Assembly (NCBI RefSeq): GCF_016836705.1
Contig: NZ_JAFCGY010000008.1
Coordinates: 124,001 to 188,000, forward strand
Direction: 5' to 3'
Length of the DNA stretch: 64,000 bases
DNA from: Mesorhizobium caraganae
Lineage (GTDB): Bacteria > Pseudomonadota > Alphaproteobacteria > Rhizobiales > Rhizobiaceae
In this document: piece after piece, positions 57,452 to 64,000 of the stretch
Layout of the letters: each line of letters opens with the position of its first letter
Position numbering within the stretch: the stretch's first letter is position 1
Notes under the pieces: model-generated
Databases searched by the model: none
What the model saw: only the letters and a program-made list of their open reading frames with translations
What the model was told of the DNA's origin: nothing
Program-made: the position numbers and the translations under genes

Positions 57452-58213
57452 ATGAACCGGCACCTGAAAACCATCTGCATTTTCGCGCTTTCGTCTCTGG
57501 CCTTGTCTTCAGCTCACGCCGAGAAGCTCAACATCGCCACTGACGCGACTTTTCCGCCGTTCGAGTCCATCGACTCAAGCGGCAAGCTTGTAGGGTTCGA
57601 CGTCGACATGATGGAGGCCATCTGCAAGGCGGCAGCTCTTGATTGCAACATCTTCAATGCTGCCTGGGACGGCATGTTCCCGGGTCTCGTTTCCGGCAAG
57701 TATGACGCTCTCGTCTCCCAACTCACCGTGACTGAAAAGCGCCGACAGACGTTCGCGTTCAGCGATATCTACGATCATCCAATCTTCCGCTTCGTGGCAA
57801 AGAAGGGGGCGACTTTCGACTTCACTCCCGAGGGGCTGGCTGGAAAAACGATTGCCGTACAGACGGGCACGCCGATGGATGCCTATGTCACCAACCACAT
57901 CCCCCAGGCCCAAATCAAACGTTACGACTCCGGCAGTGCTCCCTTCCTCGAATTGTCATCAGGTCGTGCGGACCTTGTTCTCGGCTACCAGGCTCAGATC
58001 GCCCATGGCTTTCTCAACGGAGACTCCGGCATGGGATTCGAGTTGGTGGGTCCGCAGCTCACCGGCAAGGACGCCAAGGAATTCGGAGAGGGCGTAGCGA
58101 TCGCCATCAACAAGAAGAACACCAAGCTGGTTGAGGACGTCAACAAGGGCTTGGCCGTGATCCGCAAGGACGGAACGCTGAATGCTCTGATGGTAAAGTA
58201 CTTCGGCAAGTGA
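57452..58213 (+). CDS. Amino-acid ABC transporter substrate-binding protein
   Basis: A 253-residue family 3 binding protein with a clear Sec signal (LKTICIFALSSLALSSAHA, cleavage after AHA). The mature start is EKLNIATDATFPPFESIDSSGKLVGFDVDMMEAIC and the hinge motif LTVTEKRRQTFAFSDIYDHP. A GGAGG site precedes ATG 57452. Only six bases separate it from the permease gene, so no intergenic hairpin is present here. Confidence 0.92.
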   Translation: MNRHLKTICIFALSSLALSSAHAEKLNIATDATFPPFESIDSSGKLVGFDVDMMEAICKAAALDCNIFNAAWDGMFPGLVSGKYDALVSQLTVTEKRRQTFAFSDIYDHPIFRFVAKKGATFDFTPEGLAGKTIAVQTGTPMDAYVTNHIPQAQIKRYDSGSAPFLELSSGRADLVLGYQAQIAHGFLNGDSGMGFELVGPQLTGKDAKEFGEGVAIAINKKNTKLVEDVNKGLAVIRKDGTLNALMVKYFGK

Positions 58214-58219
58214 TCGAAT

Positions 58220-58909
58220 ATGACTTTTGATTTCACTTTGACAATTCTGGCAGCGGGGTCTCTTACCCTGCTGCTGGCGTTGTCATCGCTCGTGGTGGCC
58301 ACAATCATCGGCCTGGCCACTGCGTTTGCAAAGCTGTCAGACAGCAGGGCGCTTCGTTCCGCTGCTGGCATCTATACGTTCGTGATCCGTGGTATCCCGG
58401 ATCTGGTCATCATGTTGCTAGTCTACTACAGCCTGCCCGCCCTGCTGAACCAGTGGGCGGACGCTGTGGGTTGGGACACTCACATTGAGTTTCCGCCGAT
58501 CATCGCAGCTATCGCAACCCTTGGCCTGATCTTCGGCGCGTATATGACGGAGACCTTCAGGACTGCTCTCCTTAACATCCCAAAGGGGCAGATCGAAGCA
58601 GCAGTCGCGTATGGCTTGACGCGTCCCCGTATTCTTGTGGCGATCATAATTCCGCAACTCATTCGCCTCGCGCTCCCAGGTTTCACCAACAACTGGCTCG
58701 TCTTGGCCAAGGCCACTGCATTGGCGTCTCTCATTGGCCTGCAGGACGTTATGTTTCGCGCAAGAGTGGCGGCGGAGGCGACCAGCAAGCCGTTCACATT
58801 TTTTCTTGTTGCTGCGGCATTCTACTTTTTGGTCACTTTGATCTCATTTGCTTTTCTGACCGTCGTGGCGCGCCGCTATGAGATTGGGATCAGGGAGCTG
58901 GCATCATGA
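58220..58909 (+). CDS. Amino-acid ABC transporter permease (HisQ type)
   Basis: A 229-residue membrane protein with FVIRGIPDLVIMLLVYYSLP and EAA loop EAAVAYGLTRPRILVAIIIPQLIRLALPG. It overlaps the next permease gene by four bases (ATGA). The RGIPDL pattern is that of HisQ/ArtQ proteins. Confidence 0.91.
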   Translation: MTFDFTLTILAAGSLTLLLALSSLVVATIIGLATAFAKLSDSRALRSAAGIYTFVIRGIPDLVIMLLVYYSLPALLNQWADAVGWDTHIEFPPIIAAIATLGLIFGAYMTETFRTALLNIPKGQIEAAVAYGLTRPRILVAIIIPQLIRLALPGFTNNWLVLAKATALASLIGLQDVMFRARVAAEATSKPFTFFLVAAAFYFLVTLISFAFLTVVARRYEIGIRELAS

Positions 58910-59598
58910 ATTGGGGAATAATCGGTGAGAACCTCCCCCTATATGCGGAAGGGGCCAAGCTGACATTGTTTCTGGCGTTTGGCGCGTTGCTGATTTCTTT
59001 TCCGCTGGCGGTTTCGCTGGCGTTTGTCCGCAACAGCAAGGTTCGCGCTCTTCGCTATGCAGTTACGATCTACACCCTGGTGTTTCGCGGGACACCGTTG
59101 CTGGTGCAGCTTTTTCTAATCTATTTTGGCTTGGCCCAATTCGGTCTCATCAGGACGAGTATCCTCTGGCCCTGGCTGTCGAGCCCGATCGTCTGCGTGC
59201 TGATTGCTTATGTTTTGAACACGACGGCCTACAGCACAGAGATATTTGCCGGTGGGCTAAGGCATATTCCAGTTGGAGAAATCGAGGCGGCCCGCGCTTA
59301 TGGTTTGTCGCACTGGGCGCAGGCGCGCCGGATACTGATCCCAGCAATGCTGACGCGATCATTGCCGCTCTATGGCAATGAGATGATCATGGTTTTGCAG
59401 GCAACGTCTTTGGCCAGCACCGTGACCCTGCTTGAGATCACGGGTGTCGCCCGCAGGATCACGCTGGACTACTACATCCAGTTCGAGCCTTACGTAACCG
59501 CTGCCGCGATTTATCTGACCATTACGCTGGTTCTTGTGACGATCTTCCATTTCGTTCAACGACGGTGGGCCGGTTATCTCGATCCCAGAAGCAGCTAG
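58906..59598 (+). CDS. Amino-acid ABC transporter permease (HisM type)
   Basis: A 230-residue membrane protein with LVFRGTPLLVQLFLIYFGLAQFG and EAA loop EAARAYGLSHWAQARRILIPAMLTRSLPLYG, partner of the preceding permease. A GGGAGC site inside the previous gene serves ATG 58906. The ureohydrolase gene follows after 73 bases. Confidence 0.91.
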   Translation: MNWGIIGENLPLYAEGAKLTLFLAFGALLISFPLAVSLAFVRNSKVRALRYAVTIYTLVFRGTPLLVQLFLIYFGLAQFGLIRTSILWPWLSSPIVCVLIAYVLNTTAYSTEIFAGGLRHIPVGEIEAARAYGLSHWAQARRILIPAMLTRSLPLYGNEMIMVLQATSLASTVTLLEITGVARRITLDYYIQFEPYVTAAAIYLTITLVLVTIFHFVQRRWAGYLDPRSS

Positions 59599-59671
59599 GC
59601 CCCGCCTGCGCAAGCATCGACTGTCCCATCCGACACAGCGTCAAGTTCACCTGGCTTAAGGAGCTCCAGCT

Positions 59672-60634
59672 ATGAATCCAAAACCCGATCTCGGCGCATT
59701 GTATGGTGCTACGACGGGGGCGAAGACTTTCCTCGGTCTCGAAGAATGTCCTGATCTCGATCATCTGGCTGCGCCCATTGCGCTGATCGGTGCGCCTTGC
59801 GCGACGCCTTACGCGTCCGTTGGAGCATACTGCCGCAACGGGCCCGATGCGTTGCGGCGTGCCACCGGCTCCCTGACGGCCAATGTTGACCGTCACGACT
59901 TCGATCACGGGGGGCCCGTGTTTCCCAGCCGCGGCAAACGCCCAGTCGATTGCGGAAATCTCGCTTTTGACGAAGCCGACAGTGCCAGCAACCGAGCGAA
60001 GATTGCCGACGCGGTTTCGAAGGTCCTTTCAAAAGGTGCTATACCAGTCCTTCTCGGAGGCGACGATTCCGTTCCGATTCCCATGCTTGACGCAATTGGC
60101 GCGGCCGCAGCAGGGAAGAAATATACAATCCTACAGATCGATGCGCACATTGACTGGCGTGAAGTTCACATGGGCGAGCGCCTTGGTCTTTCCTCCACGA
60201 TGAGACGCGCCTCCGAGATGCCTCACATAGAGCGGATCATTCAGGTCGGGGCCCGCGGGATCGGATCCGCGGCGACCAGCGATCATCAGGACGCCGTGGC
60301 CTGGGGGGTGAAATTCATCACTGCCTACGAGCTTCACAAGCACGGGATCGGAGCGGTCGTCGATCTCATTCCGGAAGGCAGCAATATCATCATCTGTATC
60401 GATGCCGACGCCCTCGACCCATCTCTGGTGCCAGGTGTAATCGGCCGGGCTCCCGGAGGTCTCAGCTACTACCAGGCTGTCGACCTCATCAAGGGCGCAG
60501 CATCCAAGGGAAAAATCGCTGCGATGGACTTCGTCGAGTTCATGCCCGAGCGCGACGTGGACGACATCGGAGCGTTCACGATAGCTCGGCTGATCACAAC
60601 GGCGTTGGGCGTTCTTGCTCGCCAGGCAGCATAG
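59672..60634 (+). CDS. Ureohydrolase (agmatinase/arginase family) with variant metal site
   Basis: A 320-residue ureohydrolase: DAHID (157-161) and DADALDP (244-250) metal-binding motifs are present, but the usual GGDHS reads GGDDS (129-133), so Asp132 stands where a manganese-binding histidine is normal. Family members release urea from agmatine, arginine, guanidinobutyrate and related guanidines, or hydrolyse formiminoglutamate. AAGGAG precedes ATG 59672 at the ideal distance. Placed right after a basic-amino-acid importer, it probably acts on the imported guanidino compound. The substrate and the effect of Asp132 are unknown. Confidence 0.85.
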   Translation: MNPKPDLGALYGATTGAKTFLGLEECPDLDHLAAPIALIGAPCATPYASVGAYCRNGPDALRRATGSLTANVDRHDFDHGGPVFPSRGKRPVDCGNLAFDEADSASNRAKIADAVSKVLSKGAIPVLLGGDDSVPIPMLDAIGAAAAGKKYTILQIDAHIDWREVHMGERLGLSSTMRRASEMPHIERIIQVGARGIGSAATSDHQDAVAWGVKFITAYELHKHGIGAVVDLIPEGSNIIICIDADALDPSLVPGVIGRAPGGLSYYQAVDLIKGAASKGKIAAMDFVEFMPERDVDDIGAFTIARLITTALGVLARQAA

Positions 60635-60670
60635 CAGTCGCGGACAACCGCCAAGCCGAGAGGTGCCCAT

Positions 60671-61876
60671 ATGTCACGACCCAACAAGCATCAGCTGTCC
60701 AGTTTGTCTTTTGATACCCTATCGGTCCATGGGGGTAATGAGATCGACACAACGTCCGGCGCCATTCGCACGCCGATCGTCATGGCCAATTCCTATGTCC
60801 TTCCCTACGACCCATCAATGAAGGATTGGTCGGATACGGAGAACCCCTCCTACACGCGCAATTCGGGCCACAACCAGATCTGCCTGCAGCGCAAGCTGGC
60901 AGCACTCGAGGGCGGCGAGGATGCTGCCGTTTTTGCGACCGGCGTGGCCGCCCTTCATGCCGTGTTCTTCACCTTCCTGAAGACCGGCGATCATGTGATC
61001 GTCGGCGATGTCACCTACGAAGCCGTCTGGCGCCTGTTTGCAGAACTCCTGCCGCAGCGCTACCAGATCGAGGCGACATTCGTCGACATGGGGGACATGG
61101 ACGCGGTGAGAGCCGCCGTGCGGCCGAACACCAGGTTGATCCATACCGAGACGATCGCCAATCCGACCACCAAGGTCGCCGATATCGCAACGCTGGTCTC
61201 GATCGCCAAGCAAGCCGGCGCGCTGTTGTCGGTCGACTCTACCTTCACCCCTCCGCCCTTCTTCCGGCCGCTGGCCTTGGGCGCCGATCTCGTCATCCAT
61301 TCCTTGACCAAGTACATCAACGGCCATGGTGATGCGATGGGCGGCGTCGTCATCGGCTCCAAGGAGCTCGTCCATCACGTCAAGGCGGATGCCCTGGTCG
61401 ATCTGGGTGGAACGATCTCACCCTTCAACGCCTGGCTGATCATGCGCGGCTCGGTCACGCTGCCGCTTAGGCTAAAACAGCAGTTCTCCACCGCGGAACT
61501 TGTCGCCCAGTCCCTCGCTGCCGACAGGCGCATCGCCTATGTCACCTACCCAGGCCTTGAGAGCCATGACCAGCACCAGGTGGCAAAAAGGCAGTTCGCC
61601 GGCAAGGGCTATGGCGCGGTGATGGCCTTCGCGCTCGAAGGCGATCCCGATACACAAAATCGCTTCGTCGCCAATCTGAAGGTGATCACCTCGGCCGTCT
61701 CGCTTGGCCACGACGAGAGCCTGATCGTGCATGTGGGCGGCAGCGGCCGCGGCGGCTCGGATCGCTATCCGCCCGACTTCCAGAAGTACGGGCACCTGCG
61801 TCTTTCGATCGGTCTCGAAGACCCCGAGGACCTCATCACCGATATCAAAGCCGCCCTCGATGAGACGTTCGGATAA
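60671..61876 (+). CDS. Transsulfuration-family PLP enzyme (cystathionine/methionine gamma-lyase type)
   Basis: A 401-residue fold-type I enzyme: SVHGGNEIDTTSGAIRTPIVMANSYVLP, Y-TR pair in SYTRNSGHNQICLQRKLAALEGGEDAAVFATGVAA, Schiff-base Lys214 in HSLTKYINGHGDAMGG and the C-terminal LRLSIGLEDPEDLI. The active-site cysteine of methionine gamma-lyase is not evident, so the reaction may be gamma-elimination, replacement or beta-elimination. Located 36 bases after the ureohydrolase in the same probable operon. Confidence 0.88.
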   Translation: MSRPNKHQLSSLSFDTLSVHGGNEIDTTSGAIRTPIVMANSYVLPYDPSMKDWSDTENPSYTRNSGHNQICLQRKLAALEGGEDAAVFATGVAALHAVFFTFLKTGDHVIVGDVTYEAVWRLFAELLPQRYQIEATFVDMGDMDAVRAAVRPNTRLIHTETIANPTTKVADIATLVSIAKQAGALLSVDSTFTPPPFFRPLALGADLVIHSLTKYINGHGDAMGGVVIGSKELVHHVKADALVDLGGTISPFNAWLIMRGSVTLPLRLKQQFSTAELVAQSLAADRRIAYVTYPGLESHDQHQVAKRQFAGKGYGAVMAFALEGDPDTQNRFVANLKVITSAVSLGHDESLIVHVGGSGRGGSDRYPPDFQKYGHLRLSIGLEDPEDLITDIKAALDETFG

Positions 61877-61917
61877 TCCGCATTCTTGCGCTGCGACCTA
61901 GGGATAAGGAACAGATA

Positions 61918-62646
61918 ATGAGGCGTCAGAAAATCGCTGCCGAGTTTCTGGGTACCGCGATATTGGTAACCTTGATATGTGGCGCGATCATCATTCCAGA
62001 TTATGGACCGTCTCAAGCGGCCGCAACTTTGACGATCGCGAGCGCATCCGGCTTCGCGGTTGCTGCCTTGGTCTATGCGATAGGCCCGATCTCCGGGTGC
62101 CATATCAATCCGGCCATCACTATCTGCCTATGGACAGCGGGAAGGTTTCCCGCGCGGGAAGTTCCATATTACCTGGTGGCCCAGTTCCTCGGTGGCTTGG
62201 CAGGCGCAGCGCTAGTTGAGGCTCTTCTCCATGGCAAGACGGGAGGAGCGAATTTCGCGCTGCTTTCATTGGCACAAACGGGCTGGGGCGCGAGTTACTC
62301 CACAACGTCCGCTTTCATTGCAGAAACGTTCGCCACGTTCGTTCTCTCACTCATCGTTCTAGCCGTAACTGCCGAACGCACGGGTACATCGATCGGAGCT
62401 GTGGCAGTTGGTTTGGCAGTGGCCGTATTGCTCATCACCTTCATGAAAGTGAGCGGCGGGTCAATGAACCCGGCGCGGAGCTTCGGACCTGCGTTGCTTG
62501 GAGGTGGCGAACCGCTTGCCCAACTCTGGCTATATTGTGTGGCGCCCGTGCTCGGTGGGGTCCTTGCGGCACTAACTGACAAGCTCTTGCACAATACGGT
62601 CGGCGCCCCTAATGAAGCCCACCCGGCGAAAAAGTCTACGAATTGA
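61918..62646 (+). CDS. Aquaporin/MIP-family channel (AqpZ-like)
   Basis: A 242-residue six-helix channel with both NPA boxes: GCHINPAITICLW in the first half and GSMNPARSFGPALLGG in the second, including the selectivity-filter arginine. AAGGA precedes ATG 61918. Length and boxes fit water-selective or small-solute aquaporins. As the last gene of an importer-ureohydrolase operon it could pass water, ammonia or urea, but the sequence alone does not settle the solute. Confidence 0.9.
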   Translation: MRRQKIAAEFLGTAILVTLICGAIIIPDYGPSQAAATLTIASASGFAVAALVYAIGPISGCHINPAITICLWTAGRFPAREVPYYLVAQFLGGLAGAALVEALLHGKTGGANFALLSLAQTGWGASYSTTSAFIAETFATFVLSLIVLAVTAERTGTSIGAVAVGLAVAVLLITFMKVSGGSMNPARSFGPALLGGGEPLAQLWLYCVAPVLGGVLAALTDKLLHNTVGAPNEAHPAKKSTN

Positions 62647-63324
62647 CCACGTTGCGGGTGCGCGGTTATGTGAGGGACACACGGTGAATTCCCAGCCTGC
62701 GACGGCCAGCTGATCGTATTCGGTGCTGGCGACAGAATGGGAGGCGCGCGTGGAGCAACCCATCAAGGCAAGCACACCCGAGGTTTAATTGGTCTGGTTG
62801 AACCCATGATCGCTTCGGGTCGTTTGATATGGAGCTCAAGGTCGCGCGCTTGCCCTGGGCTGCGACTGGCCGTAGCCTGACTTCGGCTGCGGTGAAGGGA
62901 TGATAAAAAATGCTGATCCATTCACCCCGACGGCCAAGGGCTTTTCGGCGCAACGAGTGGCGGCGCTCGGGCCGGCGTACTGGTGGCGGAAATTGTCCTC
63001 GGAATAACGGCTGGGAGGACAGTGATACTCGCGTTCGCGCCAACTTTCGAGAGGATCCTTGGTAGCCTGGAAGATCGATCGCAAGCCTGCTTTTCTAGCG
63101 AAAAAGAGGAGTTCACCATACCAAATGATTTCAAATGGAAAAAAATCTGCGCGTCATTCATTTGGGCGCACTCAGTTGATATTTTCGACCCCGGCGCCAA
63201 TGTCGGCTACTAGCGCGGCATGTATCATTATTATCCTTAGTATGCTGATATGTGCGTTTACGATCTTTTTTGATTGATCGGAATTTTGTGTCGCAGGCCA
63301 TGTGCTCCAGCAAGCTCCTGCGGT
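62647..63324. other. Gene-poor stretch between aquaporin and LysR genes
   Basis: No gene recognised. A 76-codon plus-strand frame (62983-63213) opens with a hydrophobic segment (EIVLGITAGRTVILAFAP) that may be a remnant of a membrane protein but has no domain I can name. AT-rich sequence after 63110 suggests an intergenic region. Confidence 0.4.
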
Positions 63325-64000
63325 TCACATCGGGGACAGAGTGTTATACGTGAGCGCCCTGCCCAGGAAAAATGAGCCAAGCCTTTGCAATTCTCTGGAC
63401 GCGTAACCGGTGAAGGCGTTGACCCGAGCTGTTCGGCGCAGGTCCTCGTGGGTCAAAACCCAAAGGCCAGTCCGTATGGAACCGAGCTCAGAGTATTCGA
63501 TCTTCGTTAGCCTTGCGTCTGAGCTTCCGAGATAGCAAGGGAGAATGGCGAAGCCGAGACCGGCTAGAGCTGCGCGTTGCAGAGACACAAGTGAATCGGC
63601 CCGCATCGCAATTGCAGCCTCCGGTATGTGCTTTCTTTGCCAACGTGATACTGCCATCCCTCCCAACGTGATATCTGGCACAACCCACCGCCTGATGCGT
63701 TCAGGATGGGCCGCCCCGTTCTGCTCGATGAGCTGCGGGCTTGCATAGATTGCGAAAGCTACGTCTGCTGTTCGCTTCCCGATCAATGACTCCGGCACAT
63801 CATCAGCTGTGCGAATGGCGACGTGGGCATCGCGCTGGGCAAGGTCCGTAACGAAGCTTCCAGTCGTCAGCTCAAGCGTTATTCCGGGATAGAGCCGGCT
63901 GAATCCAGCCAGAATCTCAGGAAGAACCGATCCCATAAGTGTATCACAGGTAGTCACGCGGAGATTGCCCTCTAGCCGAAGATCCTTACCTGTCAGAGTT
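63325..64000 (-). CDS. LysR-family regulator, effector domain (cut by window end)
   Basis: The minus strand is open to the window edge and reads the LysR effector domain: LRLEGNLRVTTCDTLMGSVLPEILAGFSRLYPGITLELTTG, DAHVAIRTADDVPESLIGKRTADVAFAIYASPQLI and LAGLGFAILPCYLGSSDARL. The HTH part lies beyond base 64000, so GTG 63957 is not the start. It reads toward the aquaporin operon and may belong to another gene set outside the window. Confidence 0.85.
   Translation of the reverse strand, partial: TLTGKDLRLEGNLRVTTCDTLMGSVLPEILAGFSRLYPGITLELTTGSFVTDLAQRDAHVAIRTADDVPESLIGKRTADVAFAIYASPQLIEQNGAAHPERIRRWVVPDITLGGMAVSRWQRKHIPEAAIAMRADSLVSLQRAALAGLGFAILPCYLGSSDARLTKIEYSELGSIRTGLWVLTHEDLRRTARVNAFTGYASRELQRLGSFFLGRALTYNTLSPM

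Noticed and set aside
62650-62800. Possible riboswitch-like structured sequence after the aquaporin gene
   Set aside because: Some GC-rich pairing is visible, but none of the conserved cobalamin, TPP or guanidine core sequences could be identified.

Overview
The window is 64 kb of high-GC DNA with alphaproteobacterial gene content, most like the Hyphomicrobiales (Mesorhizobium/Sinorhizobium type). The signs are many polar amino-acid ABC importers, a pccB-pccA-mutase operon with a divergent PccR/ScfR-type regulator, and scattered IS and gene remnants. No rRNA, tRNA, CRISPR array, prophage or replication origin was seen. The content is that of a catabolic accessory region or megaplasmid; the species and replicon cannot be decided from the sequence alone.

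Layout. 1-1.7 kb: end of an XRE/cupin regulator, a broken LysR gene and the decayed 3' half of a ScfR-type regulator; this set is a degraded relative of the locus at 52.6-56.2 kb. 2-8.3 kb: AlaX-like editing hydrolase, M20 amidohydrolase, ornithine-cyclodeaminase-family reductase, dead ABC ATPase, serine/threonine-dehydratase-family enzyme and a YheO/DauR-type regulator. 8.3-15.5 kb: a complete amino-acid ABC importer with a GntR regulator, bracketed by two 628-bp identical direct repeats and full of remnants (GntR, agmatinase, YheO, IS5). 15.9-26.0 kb: three dehydrogenases, a GntR regulator, then an Ehu-like ABC importer coupled to a class V aminotransferase and an M24 metallohydrolase. 26.2-30.5 kb: IS110 remnant, another ABC importer and a transsulfuration-enzyme remnant. 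30.6-35.3 kb: MOSC protein plus [2Fe-2S] reductase, XRE/cupin regulator, orphan ABC ATPase, HCCA-isomerase-like protein and a frameshifted glutathione transferase. 35.9-45.8 kb: RidA proteins, a quinone-reductase-type enzyme and a full AceE-type pyruvate dehydrogenase set (aceE, aceF, lipoyl-lpd) divergent from Lrp and LysR genes. 46-54 kb: a two-cupin protein and the propionyl-CoA/methylmalonyl-CoA genes. 54.6-64 kb: XRE/cupin and LysR regulators, a fourth complete ABC importer, ureohydrolase, transsulfuration enzyme and aquaporin in one probable operon, then a LysR gene cut by the window edge.

How the genes work together. The theme is uptake of amino acids or related nitrogen compounds by several parallel ABC systems, each next to a few enzymes that would deaminate, hydrolyse or oxidise the cargo, with 2-oxo acids and propionyl-CoA feeding central metabolism through the pyruvate dehydrogenase and methylmalonyl-CoA routes. 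Local regulators (YheO/DauR, GntR, XRE-cupin, LysR, Lrp, PccR) sit beside most modules, and several repeated dyad sequences look like their operators. The many frameshifted genes and perfect or decayed duplications show a region still being rearranged.
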